Of a stretch of DNA of 64,000 bases, positions 56,178 through 64,000 are shown piece by piece. Location: NCBI RefSeq assembly GCF_003752175.1, contig NZ_RJVF01000014.1, positions 248,001 to 312,000 of the forward strand, given 5' to 3'. Both the position numbers and the translations under genes were made by a program. Under the pieces are notes generated by a model. The model searched no databases, was not told where the DNA came from, and saw nothing but the letters and a program-made list of their open reading frames with translations. Source of the stretch: Comamonas sp. BIGb0124. GTDB taxonomy: Bacteria; Pseudomonadota; Gammaproteobacteria; Burkholderiales; Burkholderiaceae_C. The stretch's first letter is position 1. Every line of letters begins with the position of its first letter.

Positions 56178-57265
56178 TCCGTCCGGCTTCATCTCCCCTC
56201 ACGCCCGGCCTGGCCTTGCTGGATGCGCAGGGCGGCGCGGTGGCGCTGCCGGTGTGCGACCACTACAGCGGGGTCGAGCCGCGCATGCGCAAGAGTCTGG
56301 CCCTGCAGGCCGAGATGGCGCACGAACGCGGAGCCTGCGTGTTCGACGTGACGCTGGACTGCGAGGACGGCGCGCCCGTGGGCGGCGAGGCCGACCATGC
56401 GTCGCTGGTGGCCGAACTGGCGCTGGCGCAGGCTGCGCGCGACAGCGCCGTGCCGCTGCGTGTGGCTGCGCGCGTGCACGCCGTGGACCATCCGGCTTTC
56501 GAGAACGACATCCGTACGCTGGTCGGCCGTGCCGGTGCGGCGCTGTGCCACATCATGCTGCCGAAGGTGGAGTCGGTCGACGACGTCGTGCGTGCCGTGG
56601 CCGCCATCGATGCGGCGCTGCCCCCCGGGGTGGCTCCGTTGGCCGTGCATGCCTTGATCGAGTCGCCGGCGGCCGTCCACCGGGCCTTCGACATCGCGGC
56701 ACATCCGCGCGTGCAATCGCTGAGTTTCGGTCTCATGGATTTTGTGTCGGCCCATGGCGGTGCCATTCCGGCGCAGGCCATGACGGCGGCGGGCCAGTTC
56801 GACCACCCCCTGGTGCAGCGGGCCAAGCTCGAGATCGCCAGCGCCTGCCATGCGCATGGCAAGGTGCCCGCGCACGGCGTGGTCACCGAGTTTGCCGATC
56901 TCGGCGCCCTGGGCGTGGCCGCTCGCAGGGCGGCCCGGGAACTGGGCTACACCCGCATGTGGAGCATCCACCCCGCGCAGATTCAGCCCATCGTCGAGGC
57001 CTTTGCACCGGATGCAGCGGCCATCGACGAGGCCGTCGCCATCCTGTCGCAGGCGATGGCGTCGGACTGGGCGCCCATCGCCTACCGGGGCCACCTGCAC
57101 GACCGCGCGAGTTACCGCTACCACTGGCATGTGCTGGTGCGTGCCCGCCAAGCCGGTTGCGTGCTGCCCGCCGAGATCCTGGCCTGGTGGCCGACCGTGG
57201 GCCAGACGGCCCACCTGCCGAATTCCGGCGGCCCTGGTGCCGCCGCATCCCATCCCCACCCATAA
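56174..57265 (+). CDS. CoA-ester lyase, HpcH/HpaI-CitE superfamily
   Basis: A 363-residue TIM-barrel lyase of the CitE/malyl-CoA lyase superfamily. Metal and substrate residues are in VFDVTLDCEDGAPVGG near residue 58 (Glu-Asp), HIMLPKVESVDDV near residue 131 and ALIESPAAVHRAFD near residue 158. The substrate is not evident; citramalyl-, malyl- or related CoA esters are candidates. Translationally coupled to tam and 21 bp before acnB, so it is part of this aconitase operon. Confidence 0.88.
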   Translation: MIRPASSPLTPGLALLDAQGGAVALPVCDHYSGVEPRMRKSLALQAEMAHERGACVFDVTLDCEDGAPVGGEADHASLVAELALAQAARDSAVPLRVAARVHAVDHPAFENDIRTLVGRAGAALCHIMLPKVESVDDVVRAVAAIDAALPPGVAPLAVHALIESPAAVHRAFDIAAHPRVQSLSFGLMDFVSAHGGAIPAQAMTAAGQFDHPLVQRAKLEIASACHAHGKVPAHGVVTEFADLGALGVAARRAARELGYTRMWSIHPAQIQPIVEAFAPDAAAIDEAVAILSQAMASDWAPIAYRGHLHDRASYRYHWHVLVRARQAGCVLPAEILAWWPTVGQTAHLPNSGGPGAAASHPHP

Positions 57266-57276
57266 CCGATGAAACT

Positions 57277-57280
57277 GGAG
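57277..57280 (+). promoter_or_regulatory. Ribosome binding site deciding the acnB start
   Basis: GGAG six bases before ATG 57287; an in-frame ATG at 57269 lies upstream of this site and is not family-like. Confidence 0.7.
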
Positions 57281-57286
57281 ATAACC

Positions 57287-59878
57287 ATGTTGCAAGCCTA
57301 CCGTGAACATGTTGCCGAGCGCGAGGCGCTGGGCATTCCCCCCCTGCCGCTCGAAGCCAAGCAGGTTGCCGAACTGATCGAACTGATCAAGAACCCCCCC
57401 GCCGGCGAAGACGCTTTCCTGCTCGACCTGCTGACCCATCGCGTGCCCCCGGGCGTGGACGATGCCGCCAAGGTCAAGGCCAGTTTCCTGGCTGCCGTGG
57501 CGCACGGCGATCTGCAGGTGGGCCTGATCTCCAAGGCCAAGGCCACCGAACTGCTGGGCACCATGGTGGGCGGCTACAACGTGCATCCCCTGATCGAGCT
57601 GCTCGACGATGCCGAAGTCGCCGGCGTGGCGGCCGAAGGTCTGAAGAAGACGCTGCTGATGTTCGACTTCTTCAACGACGTCGCGGAAAAGGCCAAGGCC
57701 GGCAATGCCAAGGCCAAGGAAGTCATGCAGTCGTGGGCCGATGCCGAATGGTTCACCAGCCGCCCCGAAGTCGAGAAGAAGATCACGGTGACGGTGTTCA
57801 AGGTGCCTGGCGAGACCAACACCGACGATCTGTCGCCGGCCCCCGATGCCTGGAGCCGTCCGGACATTCCGCTGCACTACCTGGCCATGCTGAAGAACAC
57901 CCGCTCGGACGCGGCCTTCACGCCCGAGGAAGACGGCAAGCGGGGTCCGATGCAGTTCATCGCCGACCTCAAGAAGAAGGGCAACCTGGTGGCCTACGTG
58001 GGCGACGTGGTGGGTACGGGCTCCTCGCGCAAGTCGGCGACCAACAGCGTGATCTGGGCCACCGGCGCCGATATTCCGTTCGTGCCCAACAAACGTTTCG
58101 GCGGCGTGACGCTGGGCGGCAAGATCGCTCCCATTTTCTTCAATACGCAAGAAGATTCGGGCTCGCTGCCCATCGAGGTCGATGTCTCCAAGCTGGAGAT
58201 GGGCGACGTCATCGACGTGCTGCCGTATGACGGCAAGCTGGTGAAGAACGGCGAGACCGTGGCCGAGTTCCAGCTCAAGAGCGACGTGCTGTTCGACGAA
58301 GTGCGCGCCGGCGGCCGCATCAACCTGATCATCGGCCGCTCGCTCACCGCCAAGGCGCGTGAGTTCCTGGGCCTGCCTGCTTCGACCGTGTTCCGCCTGC
58401 CGCAGGCTCCTGCCGACTCCAAGGCCGGTTTCACCCTGGCGCAGAAGATGGTGGGTCGCGCCGTCGGCTTGCCGGAAGGCCAGGGCGTGCGTCCCGGCAC
58501 CTACTGCGAACCCAAGATGACGACGGTCGGTTCGCAGGACACCACCGGCCCGATGACCCGCGACGAGCTCAAGGATCTGGCCTGCCTGGGCTTCTCGGCC
58601 GACATGGTGATGCAGTCCTTCTGCCACACGGCCGCTTATCCCAAGCCGGTGGACGTGAAGACGCACCGTGAACTGCCCGCTTTCATCAGCAACCGCGGCG
58701 GCGTGGCCCTGCGCCCGGGCGACGGCGTGATCCACAGCTGGCTGAACCGCCTGCTGCTGCCCGATACCGTGGGTACGGGCGGCGACTCGCATACCCGTTT
58801 CCCCATCGGCATCAGCTTCCCGGCCGGCTCCGGCCTGGTGGCTTTCGGCGCCGCCACCGGCGTGATGCCCCTGGACATGCCTGAATCGGTACTGGTGCGT
58901 TTCAAGGGCGAGATGCAGCCCGGCGTGACCCTGCGCGACCTGGTGCATGCGATTCCGCTGTATGCCATCAAGGCCGGTCTGCTGACCGTGGCCAAGGCCG
59001 GCAAGATCAACATCTTCTCGGGCCGCGTCCTGGAAATCGAAGGCCTGCCCGACCTCAAGGTGGAACAGGCGTTCGAACTGTCCGACGCATCGGCCGAACG
59101 GTCGGCTGCCGGCTGCACCATCAAGCTCAACCCCGAGCCGATCAAGGAATACCTCACCAGCAACGTCGTGCTGATGAAGAACATGATCGCCAACGGTTAT
59201 GCCGATGCCCGCACGCTGGCTCGCCGTATCGAGAAGGTGGAAGCCTGGCTGGCCAAGCCCGAGCTGCTCGAAGCCGATCAGGATGCCGAGTACGCTGCCG
59301 TGATCGAAATCGATCTGGCCGACATCAAGGAACCCATCGTCTGCTGCCCGAACGATCCGGACGACGCCAAGTTCATGTCCGAAGTGGCCGGCACCAAGAT
59401 CGACGAAGCCTTCATCGGCTCGTGCATGACGAACATCGGCCACTTCCGTGCGGCTGCCAAGCTGCTGGGCGGCCAGCGCGACATCCCGGTCAAGCTGTGG
59501 GTCGCCCCGCCGACCAAGATGGACGAAAGCGAACTGATCAAGGAAGGCCACTACGCCGCCTTCGGCACGGCCGGTGCCCGCACCGAAATGCCGGGCTGCT
59601 CGCTGTGCATGGGCAACCAGGCCCAGGTTCGCGAAGGCGCGACGGTGATCTCGACCTCGACCCGCAACTTCCCCAACCGCCTGGGCAAGAACACCAACGT
59701 GTTCCTGGGCTCTGCCGAACTGGCCGCGATCGCCTCCAAGCTGGGCAAGATCCCGACCGTCGCCGAGTACCACGAAGCGATGGGTGTGGTGAACAAGGAC
59801 GGCACGTCGATCTACAAGTACCTCAATTTCGACCAGATCGAAGAGTATGCCGATACGGCCAAGGGCGTGGCCGCCTGA
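57287..59878 (+). CDS. acnB: Aconitate hydratase B
   Basis: An 863-residue bifunctional aconitase/2-methylisocitrate dehydratase, nearly the same length as E. coli AcnB. It starts [17 protein letters not shown] with a HEAT-like N-terminal domain; the swivel domain has [20 protein letters not shown] and [14 protein letters not shown]; cluster cysteines occur in [15 protein letters not shown] near residue 710 and [14 protein letters not shown] near residue 770. It is the housekeeping TCA enzyme and is followed by a strong terminator. Confidence 0.98.
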   Translation: MLQAYREHVAEREALGIPPLPLEAKQVAELIELIKNPPAGEDAFLLDLLTHRVPPGVDDAAKVKASFLAAVAHGDLQVGLISKAKATELLGTMVGGYNVHPLIELLDDAEVAGVAAEGLKKTLLMFDFFNDVAEKAKAGNAKAKEVMQSWADAEWFTSRPEVEKKITVTVFKVPGETNTDDLSPAPDAWSRPDIPLHYLAMLKNTRSDAAFTPEEDGKRGPMQFIADLKKKGNLVAYVGDVVGTGSSRKSATNSVIWATGADIPFVPNKRFGGVTLGGKIAPIFFNTQEDSGSLPIEVDVSKLEMGDVIDVLPYDGKLVKNGETVAEFQLKSDVLFDEVRAGGRINLIIGRSLTAKAREFLGLPASTVFRLPQAPADSKAGFTLAQKMVGRAVGLPEGQGVRPGTYCEPKMTTVGSQDTTGPMTRDELKDLACLGFSADMVMQSFCHTAAYPKPVDVKTHRELPAFISNRGGVALRPGDGVIHSWLNRLLLPDTVGTGGDSHTRFPIGISFPAGSGLVAFGAATGVMPLDMPESVLVRFKGEMQPGVTLRDLVHAIPLYAIKAGLLTVAKAGKINIFSGRVLEIEGLPDLKVEQAFELSDASAERSAAGCTIKLNPEPIKEYLTSNVVLMKNMIANGYADARTLARRIEKVEAWLAKPELLEADQDAEYAAVIEIDLADIKEPIVCCPNDPDDAKFMSEVAGTKIDEAFIGSCMTNIGHFRAAAKLLGGQRDIPVKLWVAPPTKMDESELIKEGHYAAFGTAGARTEMPGCSLCMGNQAQVREGATVISTSTRNFPNRLGKNTNVFLGSAELAAIASKLGKIPTVAEYHEAMGVVNKDGTSIYKYLNFDQIEEYADTAKGVAA

Positions 59879-59904
59879 GCCGGTTCGACGCAGGACCTGA
59901 CGAA

Positions 59905-59926
59905 CCCGGGCGCGTGAGCGCCCGGG
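59905..59926 (+). repeat. Hairpin downstream of acnB
   Basis: CCCGGGCGC, loop GTGA, GCGCCCGGG: a perfect 9-bp stem without T-run, 12 bp before the true terminator. Confidence 0.6.
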
Positions 59927-59938
59927 CAAGATGAAAAA

Positions 59939-59969
59939 GCCGACCCGGGTGACCGGGTCGGCTTTTTTT
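59939..59969 (+). terminator. Terminator of the tam-lyase-acnB operon
   Basis: A perfect 10-bp stem (59939-59948 with 59953-59962) around the loop GTGA, preceded by AAAAA and followed by seven T. It could also work on the opposite strand. Confidence 0.93.
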
Positions 59970-60148
59970 CAGGGTGGAACGTCGTACATAGAGCCCATTC
60001 GGCAGAGACTGAACAGCAAGAGGCCGGTCCCCGCTTGGCAAGGACCGGCCAATGCCGGATGTCGAACGCCGCGCACCCAGGGCCCCCGAGGCAGAAGGCG
60101 CGCGTGGCGCATCGGGGACGCCGGGACGTCGCGCCGGCAGGCCGAGTG

Positions 60149-60322
60149 CTAGGTGATCGCGCCGATGCCCAGGATGGCCAGGACGATCATGACCACGGCC
60201 ACGATCAGGAACAGGAAGAACAGGATCTTGGCGATGCCTGCCGCGCCGGCTGCGATGCCGCTGAAGCCCAGGCCCCCGGCGATGAGCGCGATGACGGCAA
60301 AGATGATGGCGTATTTCAGCAT
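60149..60322 (-). CDS. DUF1328 small membrane protein
   Basis: A 57-residue protein, too short for most gene finders. The sequence starts [20 protein letters not shown], with a Gly/Ala-rich turn ([12 protein letters not shown]) and a second hydrophobic helix ([19 protein letters not shown]), which is the DUF1328/YtjA pattern. AAGGAG at 60329-60334 sets the start. Function unknown; members are often stress-induced, but nothing here shows that. Confidence 0.93.
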   Translation of the reverse strand: MLKYAIIFAVIALIAGGLGFSGIAAGAAGIAKILFFLFLIVAVVMIVLAILGIGAIT

Positions 60323-60490
60323 GGTGGACTCCTTGAATGGGTGGCCTGGCGTGTTGTCGAAACGGTGGTTTTGCCGGTCACCTGCGGTACTTGAACCACG
60401 CCGTCAGGATAAAACGCCGGATGTCGCGCGGCCTTAGGTCAAGGCGGATTGGGGGCGTAGGACAAAAGCGCCGCGCCTGCTGCCGGTTCT

Positions 60491-61195
60491 TCAGGTGCGG
60501 TCGGCATAGGCCTGCAGGTCGGCCAGGGTGTTGAAGTTGCGGAAGGCATCGTGCGGCAGCTCGACCTGGACGTGCCGGTGGCTGGCGAGCCAGCGCATCA
60601 TCTGCCGGTCGCCGGCGGCCAGGTAGGCCTGCAGCGAAGGACAAAGAGCGGTGCGCAGCAGGGCGAACGTCGGGTGCTGCCAGGTTCGGCCGTCGGCATC
60701 GCGTGTGCAGGGCAGAGCGATGTCCGCTTCTGCCTCGTGCAAGGCGCGGTGCAGGGTGGCGACGAGGTCGTGCGGGAACAGCGGGGTGTCGCAGGCGGCG
60801 ACCTGAACCAGCGGCGTCGCCGCATGCGACAGGGCGGTCAGCAGGCCGGCGAGCGGGCCGTCGTGGCGTGGCGGCGGCTCGCTCGAGCGGCTCTCGGGTG
60901 CGGATGGGCGCGAGGCGGGCGAGGCGGCCTGCACGCGCGCATCGGGCCAGACGGGCCAGCCCCATGCCGCGTACTGGTCGAGGTGCCGATTGGCATTGAG
61001 CGCCAGCACGGCCACCTGCGGTGCCAGGCGCGTGGCGCAATGCCGGGCCAGTGCCTGGCCGTGCAAGGGTTGCAGCCCCTTGTCGAGACCGCCCATGCGG
61101 CGTCCCTCGCCTCCGGCCAGGATCACGCCCGTGACATCGGTCTGGCGAGTCACGCTCGGCGCGGCCGGCGGTGGGCAGGATGCGGTCAAGGACAT
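60491..61195 (-). CDS. mobA: Molybdenum cofactor guanylyltransferase
   Basis: A 234-residue nucleotidyltransferase that attaches GMP to molybdopterin. The signature TGVILAGGEGRRMGGLDKGL is near residue 22 and AACDTPLFPHDLV holds the metal-binding aspartate near residue 133. The C-terminal NFNTLADLQAY is the typical NxNTPxDL ending. An insert rich in Ser/Pro/Arg around residues 85-105 is longer than usual. Divergent from the luciferase-like gene. Confidence 0.95.
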   Translation of the reverse strand: MSLTASCPPPAAPSVTRQTDVTGVILAGGEGRRMGGLDKGLQPLHGQALARHCATRLAPQVAVLALNANRHLDQYAAWGWPVWPDARVQAASPASRPSAPESRSSEPPPRHDGPLAGLLTALSHAATPLVQVAACDTPLFPHDLVATLHRALHEAEADIALPCTRDADGRTWQHPTFALLRTALCPSLQAYLAAGDRQMMRWLASHRHVQVELPHDAFRNFNTLADLQAYADRT

Positions 61196-61242
61196 GTCGG
61201 CTGTGCCATGCAGAGTGAACGGCTTGAGTGTATGGTCTTTGC

Positions 61243-62304
61243 ATGAACGCCGAGACTTCAACCACAACATCCCCCACGCCCGACGCCGCCCGTCCCAATC
61301 CGCTGGCCGGCGTCGCCCTGTCGATGCTCGATCTGGTGCCGGTGCGCGACAAGGGCACCGTCGCCGAAGCCCTGAAGGAGTCGCTCGATCTCGCCCGGCA
61401 CCTGGAGGCCCTGGATTTCAAGCGCTTCTGGCTGGCCGAACACCACAACATGGACGGCATCGCCAGTTCGGCCACGGCCGTGCTGATCGGCCATATCGCC
61501 GGCGGCACGCAGCGCATTCGCGTGGGGTCGGGCGGCGTGATGCTGCCCAACCATGCGCCGCTGGTGGTGGCCGAGAACTTCGGCACGCTGGCCGAACTGT
61601 ACCCGGGCCGCATCGATCTGGGCCTGGGCCGTGCACCCGGCACCGATCCGGCCACCATGCGGGCGCTGCGCCGGGATCGCATGGGCGATGGCGAGGACTT
61701 TCCGCAGAACGTTCAGGAGCTGCAGCGACTGCTGGGGCCGATGCAGCCCGGTCAGAAACTGGTCGCCATGCCGGGTGCCGGCACGAATGTGCCGATCTGG
61801 CTGCTGGGCTCGAGCCTGTTCAGTGCGCAGCTGGCGGCGCACATGGGCCTGCCCTATGCCTTTGCCTCGCACTTCGCGCCGCGCTTCCTGCTGCAGGCGG
61901 TGAAGATGTACCGGGAGCTGTTCCGGCCGTCGGCCACGCTGGCTCAACCGTATGTGATGGTGGGCGTGCCCGTGGTGGCAGCGCCTTCGGACGAGGAGGC
62001 TGCCTACCTGGCCACCACCATGCAGCAGCGTGTGCTGTCCATCGTTCGCGGTCACCGCATCCGGATGCAGCCGCCGATGACGCCCGACGCGCTCGCCGCG
62101 ACGTGGTCGCTTCAGGAAGAGCACGCGGTCGAGAGTTTCCTGGGCCTGGCAGCGATCGGCGGGCCCGAGCGCGTACGCACCTGGCTGGAACATGTCGTGG
62201 CGGAAACCGGTGCCGACGAGCTCATGCTGGTCAGCGACATCTACGAACCCGAACTGCGCAAGCGTTCGCTGGAGATCGTGGCGGGCCTGCGCCGAACGGC
62301 GTGA
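61243..62304 (+). CDS. LLM-class (luciferase-like) flavin-dependent oxidoreductase
   Basis: A 353-residue TIM-barrel protein of the YhbW/LuxA-like MsnO8 group. Seen are FKRFWLAEHHNMDGIASSA near residue 66, RIRVGSGGVMLPNHAPL near residue 95 and RIDLGLGRAPGTDP near residue 127. Such proteins use reduced FMN or F420; substrate unknown. The ATG at 61243 is chosen because the family starts near LSMLDLVPV; it has a weak ribosome binding site. A hairpin overlaps the stop codon. Confidence 0.9.
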   Translation: MNAETSTTTSPTPDAARPNPLAGVALSMLDLVPVRDKGTVAEALKESLDLARHLEALDFKRFWLAEHHNMDGIASSATAVLIGHIAGGTQRIRVGSGGVMLPNHAPLVVAENFGTLAELYPGRIDLGLGRAPGTDPATMRALRRDRMGDGEDFPQNVQELQRLLGPMQPGQKLVAMPGAGTNVPIWLLGSSLFSAQLAAHMGLPYAFASHFAPRFLLQAVKMYRELFRPSATLAQPYVMVGVPVVAAPSDEEAAYLATTMQQRVLSIVRGHRIRMQPPMTPDALAATWSLQEEHAVESFLGLAAIGGPERVRTWLEHVVAETGADELMLVSDIYEPELRKRSLEIVAGLRRTA

Positions 62305-62341
62305 CAGGGTCGTGACGCCCGGCTGCAGGCGGGTGCCTGTC
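62303..62341 (+). repeat. Inverted repeat over the end of the oxidoreductase gene
   Basis: GACAGG (62303-62308) pairs with CCTGTC (62336-62341), and CCCG with CGGG inside. No T-run; possibly a weak transcript end or stabilising hairpin. Confidence 0.4.
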
Positions 62342-62489
62342 GTGCCGGGGTGTCGCAATCCTGACTGAACCGTTATCCACCTACAGCGGCTTGCTCGGCT
62401 TTTTGCCACAATGTTCCGGAAAGCCTGGGGGACCGGCTGGGTCTGGCGTCGAGGCTGTTCATAAGAACCATGATGAAGGAGCTTTAGAC

Positions 62490-64000
62490 ATGACCGTAGC
62501 AACCCGCAAGCCGCGTGCCGCCCATGGCCGTTCGCCCGAACCTGCCAAGGCCGCCAAGTCGCCCAAGGCCAAGGGGTCCGCCGCCCGGAGCCTGGCGCCC
62601 AAGCACCCGTTTGCGTCGACCCGCAAGACCTTCAAGACCGCATCGGGCAAGGAAGGCCAGTTCTTCTCTCTGCCCGCGCTGGCCAGGCAGTATCCCGAAA
62701 TCAACCGCCTGCCGGTGTCCATCCGCATCGTGCTCGAGAGCGTGCTGCGCAATTGCGACGGCCAGAAGGTGACCGCCGAACATGTGGCGCAACTGGCCCG
62801 ATGGGGCGCCACGGCCGAACGCACGGACGAAATTCCCTTTGTCGTGGCGCGTGTGGTGCTGCAGGATTTCACCGGCGTGCCGCTGCTGGCCGATCTGGGG
62901 GCGATGCGCAACGTGGCCGAGCGCATGGGCAAGAAACCCAAGACCATCGAGCCGCTGGTGCCGGTCGATCTGGTGGTCGACCATTCGGTGATGATCGATT
63001 ACTTCGGTGGGCCGAAGGCACTCGACCTGAACATGAAGCTGGAATTCAAGCGCAATCAGGAGCGCTATCAGTTCATGAAGTGGGGCATGCAGGCCTTCGA
63101 CACCTTCGGCGTGGTGCCTCCGGGCTTTGGCATCGTCCACCAGGTGAATCTGGAATACCTGGCGCGCGGTGTGCACAAGACGGCCGACAAGCTCTATTAC
63201 CCCGACACCCTGGTGGGCACCGACAGCCACACCACCATGATCAACGGCATCGGCGTGGTCGGCTGGGGCGTGGGCGGCATCGAGGCCGAGGCTGCGATGC
63301 TGGGCCAGCCGGTCTATTTCCTGACGCCCGACGTGGTGGGCTTCGAGTTCACCGGCCGCCTGCGGGAAGGGGTGACGGCAACCGATCTGGTGCTGACGGT
63401 GACCGAGCGCCTGCGGCAGGAAAAAGTCGTGGGCAAGTTCGTCGAGTTCTTCGGCGAGGGGGCGGCCAGCCTGGCGCTGCCGGATCGCGCGACCATCGGC
63501 AACATGGCACCCGAGTACGGCGCCACCATGGGCTTTTTCCCGGTCGACGACAAGACCATCGACTACTTCAAGGGCACGGGCCGCACCAAGGCCGAGATCG
63601 AAGCCTTCGAGGCTTATTTCAAGGCCCAGAAACTCTACGGCATGCCGCAGCGCGGCGAGGTCGATTACACCAAGGTCATCAGCCTCGATCTGGGCAGTGT
63701 GACGCCCAGCCTGGCCGGCCCCAAGCGGCCTCAGGACCGCATCGAGCTGGGCCGGGTCAAGGAAAATTTCGTCGATCTGTTTTCCAAGCCGATCTCGGCC
63801 AACGGTTTCAACCAGGCCGCCGAAAAGCTCGATCGCCGCTACACCACGCGGGCCGCCCGCAAGGACGAATCGCCCGAGACACCGGCCACGCCGGCCGGCG
63901 CCTCGCGTGAACTGGCCGAGATGGAGCTCAACCGCCATACGCTGACCGCTGCGGAGAGCACCGGCAAGGCACCGGACAAGGCTTCTGCAAACGATCTGGA
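62490..64000 (+). CDS. acnA: Aconitate hydratase A, 3' truncated by window edge
   Basis: The first 503 residues of an AcnA-type aconitase; the frame runs off the window. After a basic, Ala/Lys/Pro-rich N-terminal extension (about 36 residues longer than E. coli AcnA) the match is clear: [49 protein letters not shown] and [15 protein letters not shown] Pro/Thr/Lys/Glu-rich insert follows [11 protein letters not shown], and the first cluster cysteine (SCTNTSN in relatives) has not been reached. AAGGAG at 62476-62481 sets the ATG. Together with acnB the cell has both aconitases. Confidence 0.96.
   Translation, partial: MTVATRKPRAAHGRSPEPAKAAKSPKAKGSAARSLAPKHPFASTRKTFKTASGKEGQFFSLPALARQYPEINRLPVSIRIVLESVLRNCDGQKVTAEHVAQLARWGATAERTDEIPFVVARVVLQDFTGVPLLADLGAMRNVAERMGKKPKTIEPLVPVDLVVDHSVMIDYFGGPKALDLNMKLEFKRNQERYQFMKWGMQAFDTFGVVPPGFGIVHQVNLEYLARGVHKTADKLYYPDTLVGTDSHTTMINGIGVVGWGVGGIEAEAAMLGQPVYFLTPDVVGFEFTGRLREGVTATDLVLTVTERLRQEKVVGKFVEFFGEGAASLALPDRATIGNMAPEYGATMGFFPVDDKTIDYFKGTGRTKAEIEAFEAYFKAQKLYGMPQRGEVDYTKVISLDLGSVTPSLAGPKRPQDRIELGRVKENFVDLFSKPISANGFNQAAEKLDRRYTTRAARKDESPETPATPAGASRELAEMELNRHTLTAAESTGKAPDKASANDL

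Noticed and set aside
56189-59929. A 1246-codon antisense frame across acnB and the lyase gene
   Set aside because: Typical of high-GC antisense: His/Gln/Arg-rich, no motifs, no ribosome binding site, and fully covered by well-supported genes.

Overview
The window is a stretch of core chromosome from a GC-rich betaproteobacterium, most likely Burkholderiales and plausibly Alcaligenaceae (the Bordetella/Achromobacter/Castellaniella side). This rests on gene order: nuoN followed by a DUF2818 gene and a Nudix gene; rne divergent from rluC; yceD-rpmF-plsX-fabHDG-acpP-fabF running into rpoE-rseA-rseB-mucD-lepA-lepB-rnc-era-recO-pdxJ-acpS-nagZ; and sdhCDAB-sdhE-gltA beside a GntR regulator and mdh. 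I see no phage, insertion sequence, CRISPR array, tRNA or rRNA. Nothing in codon use or base composition suggests recent transfer.

Layout. 1-4276: end of the complex I operon (nuoN, cut by the window edge), DUF2818, Nudix hydrolase, a convergent lipoprotein hydrolase and a DUF1178 protein. 4357-14058: mutL (minus), DedA membrane protein, an FtsX-like permease, a truncated hemoglobin, a small periplasmic Cys-repeat protein (minus), Smr-domain protein and radC (minus), then fkpB-ispH. 14197-19500: rne (minus) with a leader of about 780 nt, divergent from rluC. 19523-24474: HAD phosphatase, S49 peptidase, H-NS-like protein, the RsmI-like/Maf pair (minus), yceD and rpmF.

24607-30502 is the fatty-acid synthesis block. 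30570-35437 is the sigma-E envelope-stress module, preceded by a small YgfX-like membrane protein. 35955-44293 combines translation and secretion (lepA, lepB), RNA processing and ribosome assembly (rnc, era), repair (recO), vitamin B6 (pdxJ), ACP activation (acpS) and wall recycling (nagZ). 44321-47808 (minus) holds a YgjP-like metallopeptidase, an Hsp70-like protein and lysS. 48025-64000 is TCA-cycle territory: gltA, sdhE, sdhBADC (minus), a divergent gntR/mdh pair, tam, a CoA-ester lyase, acnB, DUF1328, mobA, a luciferase-like oxidoreductase and the first 503 codons of acnA.

I found no clear new multi-gene system. The most interesting material is regulatory or structural: a perfect 18-bp palindrome inside the likely gntR promoter and next to the mdh promoter; a 35-bp dyad at the sdhC promoter region; a 21-bp inverted repeat just upstream of acpP; an unexplained 517-nt mucD-lepA gap with two intrinsic terminators and a repeated 13-mer; the long rne leader; Era with an N-terminal extension of about 157 residues; and a periplasmic protein built from two CX10C repeats.
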